A DNA stretch of 49,774 nucleotides, taken from contig JAIQCW010000322.1 in NCBI GenBank assembly GCA_020283715.1, positions 1-49,774 on the forward strand, given 5' to 3'. The translations under genes and the position numbers were made by a program. Source of the stretch: Cytauxzoon felis (Eukaryota; Apicomplexa; Aconoidasida; Piroplasmida; Theileriidae). Positions 10,601 through 20,560 of this stretch are shown piece by piece. Position 1 is the stretch's first letter; each line of letters opens with the position of its first letter. Under the pieces are notes generated by a model. The model made no database searches. It was not told the origin of the DNA and worked only from the letters and a program-made list of their open reading frames with translations.

Positions 10601-12093
10601 TGTGTTGGTCTATGTAAACATAATGCACGTATAACAGCTTTAAATAATCTTCTAGAAAAATAAAAACCATTCTTCTTCTTATCTATAGCCATCTTTGTAG
10701 CAAATTTAAATGTATCACGTGATATCTTTACAACTTGATCATATTTCGAATCTACATTACCATCTTTATTATTACCTTCAAATGTTGTAATCTCTACATC
10801 TTGTGGATATAATGGACCATCTACTAATATCCATTTCTGATTCTTATTTGATATCAAATGTGAATTCTTAAACCAATCAAAATTCATAACAACAGATAAT
10901 AAACGACTTGAATATTCACTACCCCAAACTCCATGCAATTCTATACCAAATAATAATTTCAATTTCGCTGCTGCATCTGATGCATCCAAATGAGATTCTA
11001 CTGATAAATTATTAGCATTTATTAATGATGCCTCATCATTAGGTACAATATTTATAGTCTCTACACCAAATTGTGATGTATTTTGTAATTTCCAACTATA
11101 TTTATATATAGAATCATCATTACCAGAATCCTCAACAGTTAATATACTAGTATAATTCGAATTCACAAATGGACATTCACTCCTCTTACATGGTATAGAT
11201 ACACGCTGAACACCAGGTAAAAAATATCCAGTACCCTCTGTCTTTATATAAAAATTACCACGAGGTACCGAAAATATAAACTTTGGTGAATCAATAGTAA
11301 CACGATTCTCAATCAACATATCATATCTATTACCATATGTAGTACCAATCATCACAGTCAATGGCTTATCAACCACCAAACCCTTTACAGTACCCGATAT
11401 ACCTAAAATATATTCATGAATCATACATTTACATTAACTCTCCACATGAGGTCCAATCCAACTCTGTTCCTCTTCCACCTGAGGTTACAACCACTGTTCC
11501 ACTCGCCGTGGAGGCTTCTCCCAATTACCTATCTCTAAAGAGTAATGCCACTCCCGGAGATCGTGGCGAAGGTGTAGTCATTGGACCTCGAGTGGAACCC
11601 GTAGCTGATCTCTGGGAAGCGGAGGGGGAAATAAATAGAGAAGGCCGCCACGGCGAGTGGAAATATGGTGGACTAGAGATAGTGATTGTACCTCAAGTAT
11701 GACAGTAAGTACACTCCTTCAGATATATTGCGTTTATTGGGTGGTGTAAAACATACTGTATTTAGCGGATTTGTTTGAAAGGTTGACAGAGTCATGATTG
11801 ACACCGATTGATGTGGGTGCGTTATGTAGAAATGAGAATGTTGCAATACCATTCAAACCGAGTATGGGTGTTGGTACAAAGTATGATCCTAATTCTACAA
11901 AGCTTAATTCATTTTTATCGAATGGTCCATTGAGTTTTTGTTCAATTGGTATACCATTTTGAAATTCTATGATGTTTGATGTTGATAGATGTTGTTATGA
12001 TGACATGGACATACTTGTAGAAAGTTTTATAGAATTAGAGATGTCAATGACTATAGAAACCCATAGAACTATTAAGAACAGTTGAGTATACAT
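7617..12093 (-). CDS. Secreted HEXXH zinc metalloprotease, five exons
   Basis: I rebuilt this as complement(join(7617..7880, 8391..8971, 9510..11402, 11757..11966, 12015..12093)), 1008 residues. All four introns are GT-AG, phases agree, and the total is divisible by three. Exon 1 gives a clear signal peptide (MYTQLFLIVLWVSIVIDIS). The zinc site HEIGH lies at about residues 483-487. A downstream NPSEDFASSLADY about 55 residues later supplies the probable third ligand Glu, an arrangement like the ATLF-type gluzincin fold. Beta-rich segments follow, including DAAGN-type repeats (ITIYDAAGN, EDYAGNE), likely Ig- or cadherin-like. Substrate is unknown; a role outside the parasite or in the secretory pathway is inferred. 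The ATG at 11424 is not the start: it lies inside intron 2. Introns 2, 3 and 4 (354, 538, 510 nt) carry hairpin modules, while intron 1 is a plain 48 nt. Confidence 0.8.
7955..8385 (-). repeat. Hairpin-module cluster 5, metalloprotease intron 4
   Basis: It occupies nearly all of intron 7881-8390. Modules include ACCTCAAGTGG, GCTGACGGCAGG, CCACTCCCGGAGATCG, CTCTAAAGAG, and two CCACTAGGCGTGG/CCACTCGGCGTGG copies. The intron starts GTAAGTTGA and soon enters the GAAGGAACGAAG module. Confidence 0.85.
8985..9505 (-). repeat. Hairpin-module cluster 6, metalloprotease intron 3
   Basis: It fills intron 8972-9509. It includes the CATCATGGGAATGATG hairpin, CCACTCCCGGAGATCGTGG, CTCTAAAGAGTAGAGCC, CCATTGCATGG and CTCTGCAAGAG. 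Both intron ends carry the GAAGGAACGAAG / GAAGGAGTG-type module, in opposite orientations. Confidence 0.85.
11430..11715 (+). repeat. Hairpin-module cluster 7, metalloprotease intron 2 (antisense)
   Basis: It lies inside intron 11403-11756 and runs in family-sense orientation on the plus strand, that is, antisense to its host gene. Modules: CCACCTGAGGT, CCACTCGCCGTGGAGG, CTCTAAAGAG, CCACTCCCGGAGATCGTGG, AGCTGATCTCTGGGAAGCGG, CCACGGCGAGTGG. Antisense placement is seen only in non-coding sites. Confidence 0.85.
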
Positions 12094-12977
12094 GATGTGT
12101 AGTTGTATTAATGTATTGATTAATCTGTAATTTTATACTGTGTTATATAATTTTTATATTGAAAATTCTATTTATATATGAGATTATACTCTGTATTTCT
12201 ATCATTAAAGTACATTAATGACTCTATACTAACCATTTTAGTATAGAATTACCAAAAAATATTACATGTTACACCTTGAATCATCTACCACCTTAATCAG
12301 CTGATACATGCATCATCTCAAGCATTAAACAGAAGATTTTTTTATATCGTATCCATAATAAGATTATCTACCCGGAAGAACAGAACTCTATCCGAGGTCC
12401 AATCAACCTTTCTTCATCTTGCAAACAGCTCTCCACCTGAGGTCAATCCTGCCGTCAGCTCTTCCACCTGATGTCGTCTTGCAGACAGCTTCTCTATTTA
12501 CTTCCCCCTCCGCTTCCTTGAGATCAGCTGCGGGTTCCACTTTAGGTCTAGTACTACTCTTCATTCCATCTACACCTCCATCTTCGCCACGATCTCTGGG
12601 AGTGGCTATACTCTTTAGAGATATGTAATTGGAAGAGCTGTCTGCAAGACGACCTCAGGTGGAGTAGTGATCATTTCAGTTGTGATATTCATTCTATATG
12701 TAAAATTTTATTAAATGAGCTATTTCATTGATTTAAGATAATTATAAATGAGATGATTCTACATGATTCATATAAATGTGTTTGAATTTTATCATCTTTA
12801 TGACATCATGTCCTCATCCCACCTTTGTAAATGACTAGATGATATAATTTAAGAAATATAATAAAATTATGTATAAATTAGTAATTTTAATATTTTAAAT
12901 GACTAATATTAAATTAAATTGTGGAATTTTCATGAGATATTTAAATTTTATAATAATTGTCAAGACGCTCATATGAG
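12094..12977. promoter_or_regulatory. Divergent upstream region, metalloprotease / Cgr1-like gene
   Basis: This is the shared 5' region of two divergent genes, so both promoters should lie here. Bases 12094-12360 and 12680-12977 are AT-rich without a recognisable element, and 12370-12680 is a hairpin-module cluster. No ORF in it can be supported. Confidence 0.4.
12370..12680 (-). repeat. Mosaic hairpin-module cluster 8
   Basis: It begins with a CTACCCGGAAGAACAGA stretch shared with the 7310-7420 and 49610 regions. Then come CTTGCAAACAGCT, CCACCTGAGGT, the CTGCCGTCAG hairpin, GTCTTGCAGACAGC, GAGATCAGCTGCGGG, CCACGATCTCTGGGAGTGG and CTCTTTAGAGATATGTAATT. It sits between two divergent promoters. 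Confidence 0.85.
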
Positions 12978-13426
12978 ATGACAAGCTTGGATCCACAGTT
13001 GATGATAAAGGGTAAAACGGTATCTGGCCGTGTATGGAAGAGTAAATCATCACCAATAAGATCTGTATTAGAGAAGAATAATAAAAAATTAACAGAAGAT
13101 AAAATTAAAGAAAAATGGATGAAATCGCAACAATTAAAAAAATCTATGAAAGAATTAACAAATGAATGCAGAGAATTAATAGAAAAAGAACGTGAAAAAC
13201 GTAAAAATCATAACAAACAAATCAAACTAAAGAGATTACGTAAACAAGAAAATGAAATCAAATCCGCCGGAAATGTCGTTGTAGTTACTCCAGGTTAGTA
13301 AATTATTTACCAATCCTCATATATAATATAGCCAAAGCATCAAAAATGACCAAGAAGACCAGAAAAAAACTCACAAAAATGACTCCAGAAATGATCAATA
13401 TGATACTCAAAAACAGAAGGAAATAA
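12978..13426 (+). CDS. Cgr1-like rRNA-processing protein
   Basis: Join(12978..13293, 13332..13426) gives 136 residues, with a 38-nt GT-AG intron in phase 1. The protein is almost wholly basic and helical. After a VSGRVWKSKSSP motif comes a long Lys/Glu-rich helix (KEREKRKNHNKQIKLKRLRKQENE), and the C-terminus is Lys-rich (KKTRKKLTKM). GRxWK followed by a charged coiled coil and a basic tail is the pattern of Cgr1/CCDC86, a small nucleolar factor used in making the large ribosomal subunit. I chose the ATG at 12978; the frame is open a few codons further 5' but without another ATG. The next genes run in the same direction, and Nop4, three genes along, works in the same process, which may be coincidence. 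Confidence 0.65.
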
Positions 13427-13437
13427 ATATAAACGAA

Positions 13438-13560
13438 TCACCTCCACCCGAGGTCCAATCCGACTCACTTAGTCCTGCCGTCAGCTTCTTTAATTACTTC
13501 CCCCTCCGCTTCCCTGAGATCAGCTACGGGTATTCCACTTGAGGTCCAATCACTAACTTC
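13438..13560 (-). repeat. Hairpin-module cluster 9a
   Basis: A short cluster: CCACCCGAGGT, CTGCCGTCAG, the TCCCTGAGATCAGCTACGGG module and CCACTTGAGGT. It forms the left flank of type B copy 1. Its end GTATTCCACTTGAGGT is matched, inverted, on the other side. Confidence 0.8.
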
Positions 13561-13784
13561 ATTTTCAACCCAGATTTTTGATGGAAATCCTGAATTTCTG
13601 GGGAAACTCACGACGATATCTCAATGACTATTTGATGAATTTCTAATCTCAATACCTCAATGAAGAGGACTTGATGATTCAATTTAATATTCTGATCTTC
13701 ACTTCATTTCAATTTATATTGATTGAGATATCCTCACTTACGTGAAATTCGTCACTTTAGTCATATCTCGTCGAGATTAGAATT
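13561..13784 (+). repeat. Type B dispersed repeat, copy 1
   Basis: About 220 AT-rich bases that recur, roughly three quarters identical by eye, at 44660-44899. Shared landmarks in order: CTGAATTTCT, GGAAACT, GATATCT, TGAAGAGGA, TTGATGATT, CAATTTATATT, CTCGTCGAGATTA. It is flanked by hairpin modules in inverted orientation (ADLRE-type on minus at left, plus at right), so the whole looks like a unit with inverted ends. No ORF. Confidence 0.75.
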
Positions 13785-13910
13785 AACCTCAAGTGGAATA
13801 CCTGTAAGCGATCTACGGGAGCTGGAGGGGGAAATAAATAGAGAAGGCCTCCACGGCGAGTGGAAGAAGAGTTGTACTGTAACCTCAGGTGGAAGGGTGA
13901 GTGGAAAGAC
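13785..13910 (+). repeat. Hairpin-module cluster 9b
   Basis: Right flank of type B copy 1: ACCTCAAGTGGAATACC, AGCGATCTACGGGAGCTGG, CCACGGCGAGTGG and ACCTCAGGTGG. The first motif is the inverted complement of the end of cluster 9a. Confidence 0.8.
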
Positions 13911-14093
13911 TTCGAATGTGATCTAATTACAATACAACGATGAAGAAACTTCAATGCAGTTAATAACACTATACTACTGTTTAATTTATTAGTTTATTAA
14001 TTTTTACAGTTTATATTTTTACTATTGTATGATTGGGTAATATTGTGATTATATTTAGTTTAAATATTTTATTGATAAATATTATAATTGAAA

Positions 14094-14411
14094 ATGTCCA
14101 CATTGTGGCGTAAAATTCAGGTAATTTTATAATGTATAAATAATTATATTTTTATAGATTCCATGTAAATTTAATATATTTAAATTTGAGAAGGTATATA
14201 GAGAGTGTAATATAAATGAGATTGATAAATTGAAATCATTACAACCAATTACATTTCTAGAGGTAATATTAATATATTATAACATCAAATAAATAAATTT
14301 ATTTCAATATTATAGGTAGAGATACCTAATGGTATACCAATAGATACATCATTAAATATAAATACACCAGATCCATATTTAGAACGTAATATAGAACAAA
14401 AAAATGGATAA
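14094..14411 (+). CDS. Small conserved-looking protein, three exons, unknown
   Basis: Join(14094..14120, 14158..14262, 14316..14411) gives 75 residues. Both introns are short (37 and 53 nt), GT-AG, and the total length is a multiple of three. The protein starts MSTLWRKIQ and has a central charged region and a PNGIPIDTSLNINTPDPYLE segment near its end. It has no signal peptide and no membrane segment. I do not recognise the family. Its last 8 bases overlap the ATG chosen for the Nop4-like gene (14404), which is unusual for a nuclear eukaryotic gene. It could mean a dicistronic-like arrangement, a different start for Nop4, or an error in one model. Two well-formed short introns that keep the frame are the best evidence that it is real. 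Confidence 0.6.
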
Positions 14412-16844
14412 AGATAAAAAAATAAAATTATTATTTACAAATATAAATAATAATTTAAATGAATTTATAAGATTAATAAATAATAATAAATCTAAATTAG
14501 GTAATTATAATAAAATAAAAATAAAAAATAATAAATTAATATTAACATTAATAAATAAAAAATTAGCAGATAATTATTTTAATTATTATAATAATTATAA
14601 ATTTAATAATATAAATATTAATGTAAAATATTATGAATATAATAATAATAATAATATAAATAAATATAAATATTTAATACTTAATAATATACCAGATAAA
14701 TATAATAAAAATGATATTATAAATAGTCTTAATAATATTATTAATATTAAATTTAAAAATTTAATAAAAATTAATAATAATCAATGGAAATTATTATTTA
14801 ATAATATTTCTGATTGTATTAAAGCTAATTCTATATTAAATTATAATAAATTAATATTTAAAAATAATGAATTTATTATTTTAAATACTAATTTATTAGA
14901 TTATGGTAAAAATATTAAAAAAAGTTCTAGAATTTTTGTTAGAAATATACCTTTTAATAAAGAATATGAAATCTATCAATTATTCCATAAATTCGATCCT
15001 AATGCTACCATACATATACCCAAAAATACTAAAGGTTATGCATTTGTACAATTCACCAATAAATCAATCGCCAATCATACCATCAAATCACTCAATGGTA
15101 CCAAATTCCATGGAAGAAAATTACAATTAACACCCTCACTACCCAACAATCTCTACAAACATCATATCAAAAATATCAACAACATTGATGATAACACACC
15201 CGAGGTTACAGCTACGTATGAACCCACTCGGCGTGGGGCCTCTCCACTTGAGGTCAGTCCTGCCGTCAGCTCTTCCAATTCACTCCCCGTAAACGGTAAT
15301 GCCACTCCCGGAGATCGTGGCGATAAACCCGTAGCTGATCTCAGGGAAGCGGAGGGTAAGGTAAATAAGAAGGCCACCACGGCGAGTGGAAAGGATAGTA
15401 TGATTGTAACCACAGGTGGAACGGCGAGTGGAGAAGAGTGTGAATTGATAGATCGTACGATATTTGTGAGGAATTTGAGTTATGAGACATCTGAGGATGA
15501 TTTATGTTGTTATTTTTCTGAGTATGGTGAGATAATATCATGTAAGATATGTAAGGATGAATATGGTGTATCTAAAGCTACTGCATTTATATTATTTAAA
15601 TTGAAGGAAGATTATGATAGGGTTAGTTAATAGTATTATTATAAAATTTATTTATATAAATAGGTATTAGATATTGAGAAATTATCATTAGAAAGGGATG
15701 AATGTTTTAATAAAGATGTTGTTAATCATAAAAAAATTAAATATAAATCTATTGCTGGTTTAGGATTTACATTAAATGGTCGTCGATTAATTATAACCCC
15801 AGCTTTAAATAAAAATGATGCACAACAATTTAAAAAAATTAATAAAAATAAATTAAAAGATGATAATAATAATCATAAAAAACGATTAGATCTATTAATG
15901 ATTGGTATACTCGATCAAAACTCTACACAATTCAAAAAACTCAGTAATAAAGAACAAAAACTTATCATTAATACACTCGAAGATAAACTTGAAAAAATCA
16001 AAAATCCAAACATGTTCATCAATCCTAAACGTACGTTACAACACATTAACAATACAACACTCCACCTGAGGTTACATCCACCGTAGGTCGTCCTGCAGAC
16101 AGCTCTCCACCTGAGGTTACATCCACCTCTCCTTCCACTCGCCGTGGAGGCTCCTCCAATTAGATATCTCTAAAGAGTAGAGCCATTCCCGGAGATCGTG
16201 GCGGAGGTGAAGGTAGTGAGGATGTAACCTCAAGTGGAAAACCCGTAGCTGATCTATGGGAAGCGGAGGGGGAAGTAAAGAGAGGAGGCCGTCTGCAAGA
16301 CCAACGGTGGTTGTAACCTCAGGTGGAGTGGATTGGACCTCGACTGGAATTTTGATTGATTATATATGATATAATAGGTATATGTGTTCGTAATTTACCA
16401 CCGACTGTGACTGGTAATGATTTGAGGGGTATAATAGTGGGTCATTATAAGGAGTGTGGTTTATTGGATGTGTTAAAGACAAGGAATAGGGGTATAGTGA
16501 GGGTGACTATGTTAAATGATGAGTCTAGAAAGGTTAAAGTTGGTGATGGTATGATGAGGAAGAAGAAACCATTTGCATTTATTGAGTTTACAACACATGA
16601 ATTAGCTTTAAAGGCGTTGCTATTATTGGCAAATAATTCGAAATTATTCAATCGTTTATTATTAGCTGAATTTGCTATTGAAGATAGCAGAGCACTTTAT
16701 ATCCAAAAGAAGAAGAAGGAACAATTAAAAAAAGATGGTAAAATAATAAAAAAGAAACATCGTAAATATAGTCGAGGACAAAGACAACGTTTAAAACGAA
16801 GAAAACTCAAACAAGAAAATAACACAACACAAACAAACAACTAA
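14404..16844 (+). CDS. Nop4/RBM28-like protein, four RRMs
   Basis: Join(14404..15621, 15664..16030, 16378..16844) gives 683 residues, all junctions GT-AG and in phase. Four RNA-recognition motifs can be traced: a divergent AT-biased one at about residues 90-160 (LILNNIP), one at 176-245 (RIFVRNIPF, GYAFVQF), one at 350-430 (TIFVRNLSY, ATAFILF) and one at about 530-620 (RICVRNLPPTV, KPFAFIEF). A basic tail (KKKHRKYSRGQRQRLKRRK) follows. The NPNMF segment just before the last RRM and the tail match the Nop4/RBM28 layout, a nucleolar factor of 60S ribosome maturation. Residues about 264-345, between the second and third RRM, are encoded by a hairpin-module cluster in frame. Intron 2 (347 nt) holds another, while intron 1 is a plain 42 nt. 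Confidence 0.8.
15198..15435 (+). repeat. In-frame hairpin-module cluster 10 (Nop4 exon 1)
   Basis: It encodes the linker between RRM2 and RRM3: TRRGASPLEVSPAVSSSN, then NGNATPGDRG, then ADLREAEGKVNKKATTASG. Its stem variants are CCCACTCGGCGTGGGG and CCGTAAACGG. There is no stop in about 80 codons, and length keeps the downstream RRMs in frame. Confidence 0.85.
16060..16350 (+). repeat. Hairpin-module cluster 11, Nop4 intron 2
   Basis: It fills most of intron 16031-16377, in host sense. Modules: CCACCTGAGGT (twice), GTCCTGCAGACAGC, CCACTCGCCGTGGAGG, CTCTAAAGAG, CCATTCCCGGAGATCGTGG, AGCTGATCTATGGGAAGCGG and GTCTGCAAGAC. In this copy SSN is followed by a stop (AATTAGATATC), so it could not be translated in the family frame. 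Confidence 0.85.
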
Positions 16845-16904
16845 AATATTATCATAATTTATACCTTACATTAATACCAATGATATTTCTTGTCTTCAGT
16901 TCCA

Positions 16905-17045
16905 CTCGCCTCCACTTGAGGTCGTTCCACTCGAGGTTCCACCTAAGGTCCAATCCAACTCTCTTGGTCTTGCAGACAGCTTCCTTATTTACCTATCTCT
17001 AAAGAGTATAGCCACTCCCAGAGATCGTGGCGATGGGGTAATAGG
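16905..17045 (+). repeat. Hairpin-module cluster 12
   Basis: Short cluster with several junction motifs (CCACTTGAGGT, CCACTCGAGGT), GTCTTGCAGACAGC, CTCTAAAGAG and CCACTCCCAGAGATCGTGG, running straight into type A copy 1. Confidence 0.8.
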
Positions 17046-17049
17046 GGGT

Positions 17050-17345
17050 TGTCGGGATAAAAAACACCATTTCCACTACAATACTAATGTCAATTGAAGA
17101 TATATCCATATCTATAACATATACATATATATTAATATAATTGAAGGATGATATATAGTTCTATGATGATAGTTATGTATTAATATAAATAATTATTATA
17201 ATATATATACTATATAAGTACTAACATGAACTGTAATATACTACCTATATAAGATAGTAGTAGATATATATAAATAATTATACATCAATAAATTATATAA
17301 ACACTATACTTCAGTTATAATTAATAAAATAAATTATAAAATTGA
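17050..17345 (+). repeat. Type A dispersed repeat, copy 1
   Basis: It opens with CGGGATAAAAAACACCATTT and continues for about 290 AT-rich bases. The same opening and the same order of landmarks (GATATATCCAT, AATTGAAGG, TATTAATATAAATAAT, ATATATACTATATAA, CTACTAACATGA-like, ACTTCAGTT) recur at 26545-26835. Both copies sit in tail-to-tail intergenic regions next to hairpin modules. Confidence 0.75.
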
Positions 17346-17434
17346 AAATTTATCAAATTAAAAATGATATTATATCATGTGATTTTACAAAAACTCGTTT
17401 TATTCCAGGTAAACTGATGGAATCTACTACTACT

Positions 17435-17845
17435 CACTTCTCCACCTGAAGTCCAGTACTACTCACTTCCACTCGCCGTGGAGGCCTTCTCTATTTACTT
17501 CCCCTTCCAGCTCCCGTAGATCGCTTCCAGGTTTTACACTTCCACCTGAGGTTCAATCCAACACATCCTTAGCACCATCTTCCATCATTCCCATGATGGA
17601 TGATCCATCCATACCTTCTCCACGATCGCCGGGAGTGGCTTTACTCTTTAGAGATAGATAATTAGAAGAGGGCTCCACGCCTAGTGGAAAAGAGGTGGTT
17701 GTAACCTCAAGTGGAGAGCTGTCTGCAAGACGAAGAGAAGGTGGTGAAGAAGGTAATGAGGACGTGACCTCAAGTGGAGAGCTGACGGCAGGAGAACGCG
17801 AGGCTGTAACCTCAAGTGGAGTGGATTGACCTTCGGTTGGAGTTA
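17435..17845 (-). repeat. Mosaic hairpin-module cluster 13
   Basis: Rich cluster: CCACTCGCCGTGG, the CTCCCGTAGATCG module, the CATCATTCCCATGATG hairpin, CCACGATCGCCGGGAGTGG, CTCTTTAGAGATAGATAATT, CCACGCCTAGTGG, GTCTGCAAGAC and GCTGACGGCAGG. It starts right after the Eps15-like stop. Confidence 0.85.
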
Positions 17846-17852
17846 TCTTCAT

Positions 17853-19526
17853 TTATATTGGGAATTCGGATCCGACTTTGATACCGTTGTTTGTTACTCT
17901 GATACCTTTAGCGTCATGTTGTGTATTATTATGTAATTGTATTTCATTTTTATTAAGTGTGGTACAATCATCATTATTGTTATCATCATTGAGTTTGAAG
18001 AGTTCATTTGCGACTTTGATTTTATCTTCTAGTATATTGATACGTTTAGCTTTAGCATTTGATATTTTGGTTTGTTCATGTTCGATAGATCTGAGCATAG
18101 TTTTAGTAGCGGTTTCAGATTGTGATAATGATTCTTTAATATTATTATTTTTTTGTAATAATATATTTTTTTCTCTTTTTAATTGTTCTAAATGATTCAT
18201 TAATTCAGCTAATTCACGTTCTTCAATACGTAATAATAGATTATCTTCTTCTAATTTTTTAATATAATCTTTTCTAGATTGTTGTAATGTATTTAATTCA
18301 TTATTATTATTATCAATAATATTAATCATTGAATTATTTTGTAATTTTAATTCATTAATTGTATTATTTAATTCATTATATTGTTCTTGTATTAATTTTA
18401 ATTTTTGTTCCATTAATAATTTTTTTCTATTTAATACATCAGTATCCCCACATATATTACGATATTCTTTAGTAATTTCTTCTAATTTATTATATTGTTC
18501 TTTTAATTTTTTTTCCAATTGTATACATTCACCTTTTAATGACATTAATGATTCATTATTATATAAACTTGTTTCTTTCATACGTTTTATTAATAATTCT
18601 GATAGATATAATAAATCTTGTGATGATAATTTCATTAAATCACTTGATGTAAATTTAAATGATTTATTACCACCATTCATCAATTGGAAGTTATTTGAAA
18701 CCACAGCATTATTGTTGTGTGATAAAACTCCATTATTATCATTTGACATCATCACAGCATTGTTGTGTGATAATACCCCATTATCGTCATTTGACATCAT
18801 CAGACGATGATCACTTCCTCCATCCCCATTCCTTCCATCATTAAATTTCTGTAATTCCAGAGGTAGATTGATAGGTGGTGTAAGATTATATTCTTTACAT
18901 ATAGAAATTAATTTTTGCATGATACAAAATTCTTTAAATGATAATTTACCATCACAATCTAAATCAGATAAATTCCATAATTTCATTAAATAATCTTGTG
19001 AAAAATAACCTAAATCAAGATAATAATTTTTAGCACAATTACCATCGATATAACCATTAATATTAACATCTAAACAATCAAATTGATATTTATATTTATT
19101 AATATCATCTTGTGTAATATTATATGAAGGTATAATAATATTATAATTATCTGATTTATTATTAATAGATATATCAAATTTTGGTAATGAATCTGGTATT
19201 ATTAAATATAATTTTAATTCTTCAATAATATCTAATGTTAAATTATTACCATTTGTAATATAATCTATACCATTACATTGTACATGTGCTATTAATCTAC
19301 AACAAATACAAAAACCATAATAATCTAATTCACCTGTATCATTAGGATCACCTATACCCCAAAATATATATAATATATCACTTGGTAAACCTGATGATTG
19401 AAATAAATTACCAGCTACATTACCACTAGCTAAACCACAACCTTTATCATCACATTCTATAAATAAACGTGTATATAATTCATTCTCTTCACGACTTAAT
19501 CTTAATTTCGATACAGTATTTATCAT
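17853..19526 (-). CDS. Eps15-like protein with two EH domains
   Basis: The 557-residue single-exon protein has two EH domains, about residues 8-95 and 135-225. The second has the typical LWNLSDLDCDGKLSFKEF calcium-loop and W pattern; the first has the IFWGIGDPNDTGELDYYGF version. A long coiled coil (about 300-525, Glu/Lys/Leu/Asn rich) follows. Eps15-type proteins are endocytic scaffolds that bind NPF motifs. In Plasmodium an Eps15-like protein belongs to the Kelch13 uptake ring, so an endocytic role is likely by family. Between the EH domains and the coiled coil is a near-tandem duplication of MMSND(D/N)NGVLSHNN (residues about 240-275). C-terminal NPF or ubiquitin-binding motifs were not seen. 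It shares its 5' region with the GFAT gene. Confidence 0.8.
   Translation of the reverse strand: MINTVSKLRLSREENELYTRLFIECDDKGCGLASGNVAGNLFQSSGLPSDILYIFWGIGDPNDTGELDYYGFCICCRLIAHVQCNGIDYITNGNNLTLDIIEELKLYLIIPDSLPKFDISINNKSDNYNIIIPSYNITQDDINKYKYQFDCLDVNINGYIDGNCAKNYYLDLGYFSQDYLMKLWNLSDLDCDGKLSFKEFCIMQKLISICKEYNLTPPINLPLELQKFNDGRNGDGGSDHRLMMSNDDNGVLSHNNAVMMSNDNNGVLSHNNNAVVSNNFQLMNGGNKSFKFTSSDLMKLSSQDLLYLSELLIKRMKETSLYNNESLMSLKGECIQLEKKLKEQYNKLEEITKEYRNICGDTDVLNRKKLLMEQKLKLIQEQYNELNNTINELKLQNNSMINIIDNNNNELNTLQQSRKDYIKKLEEDNLLLRIEERELAELMNHLEQLKREKNILLQKNNNIKESLSQSETATKTMLRSIEHEQTKISNAKAKRINILEDKIKVANELFKLNDDNNNDDCTTLNKNEIQLHNNTQHDAKGIRVTNNGIKVGSEFPI
18690..18800 (-). repeat. Tandem coding repeat in Eps15-like gene
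   Basis: Two and a half copies of a unit of about 50 bases encode MMSNDxNGVLSHNN-type peptide. It is not GC-rich and not a hairpin module, so it is an ordinary local duplication. Confidence 0.7.
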
Positions 19527-20179
19527 TATGATTATTATATTCGAAATTTAATTCAAAGAAGGATTTTTTTTCCCAAATATTTATACATTCATAAATATTA
19601 AATGCTATAACATCAAATATAAATTATCATATACAAATTCAACATATAATATTATAAAAATAATTATCAATTAAAATAAATTCAAGTACATGGGGGATCA
19701 TGCCATTCATATTTCGACCACCCTCTATAAAAATTATTTAACTTAATATATACACGATCAAGTACGTACACTTGTATATCCTGTTTAATTCATCTTGTAT
19801 TAATGTAATTTGTTTGTATGATATTTCTAATTAAATTTCAATTGTATTTAAATTCACTTTTATTAAATAAGGCTTAATATTAAAAAAAATTTTTTATTTA
19901 TTTTCAAGCCTTTTATATTATTATTATAGAAATCTATTTAAATTATTAATTATCTTGACTTCAAATTTAATCTAGTCGGATTTTGTTACGTATTTTACGT
20001 TGTTTGTATTGGATTCCACACCCGTATATGTCCAATTTTATAAATTTGAACCCTTTTGTATATTATTATACATCAAATTCACTTTTCAACCTAATTAAAA
20101 GGAAGGAGGTTATCAATATTCATTCAATCAAGCTACTCATCCACCATAATAAATCCCATTTTCATGCTCAAGGAAGATA

Positions 20180-20225
20180 CTTGAAGTGAAGTTGAAGTGA
20201 AGTGAAGTTGAAGTTGAAGATACTT
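20180..20225 (+). repeat. GAAGTTGAA microsatellite
   Basis: Imperfect repeats of AAGTTGAAG / AAGTGAAG over about 45 bases upstream of the GFAT gene. Confidence 0.7.
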
Positions 20226-20319
20226 GAAATCTTCGGGTGGATATACTGAACTTAGGATATTTGTTACTTGAAGGATAGATTTTCTCACATCTTACTATTC
20301 ATCTCATATCTCAATTCTC

Positions 20320-20560
20320 ATACCACAATCTTCAAACTTCATACTTTATATCTCAAACTTCAAACCTCAACCATCAAACTTCTAATTTCAAACTTCAAAC
20401 CTCAATCGTCAAACCTCAACCTTCTCCTTCGGTCTTCGACCTTCGACAGTCGTTTCACTCCTTCATCTCAGTCACTCCGTTCCTTCGTTCCTTCAGCTCA
20501 GCTCGACCTTCAGTCTTCGACTTCCGGTCTTCAGTCTTCGGTCTTCGACCTTCGGTTAAT
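20320..20560 (+). repeat. AACTTCAAACCTCAA and TTCGGTCTTCGAC repeats
   Basis: The left half repeats CAAACTTCAAACCTCAA with drift. The right half is made of short TTCGACCTTCG / TTCGGTCTTCG units plus CAGTCGTTTCACTCCTTC. That last motif also occurs at about 6040 and 9450, linking this block to the hairpin-module clusters. Confidence 0.65.

Larger units (their letters stand above)
13427..14093. other. Intergenic region with modules and type B repeat
   Basis: From left to right it holds a hairpin-module cluster in minus sense, the type B repeat, and a module cluster in plus sense up to about 13910. The rest is AT-rich and forms the upstream region of the 75-residue gene. Confidence 0.7.
16845..17852. 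other. Convergent intergenic region, Nop4 / Eps15-like
   Basis: About 1 kb between two gene ends. It holds hairpin modules at 16905-17045, the type A repeat at 17050-17345, a short AT-rich piece, and hairpin modules at 17435-17845. No gene is visible; the family frame on minus is open at 17553-17852 but is repeat only. Confidence 0.75.

Noticed and set aside
9439..11424. Metalloprotease as a single-exon gene starting at 11424
   Set aside because: The Met lies inside an intron whose acceptor TTTTAG is at 11403. Upstream exons supply a signal peptide in the right phase, and GTAAGTTGA at 9509 ends the exon before the repeat-encoded tail.
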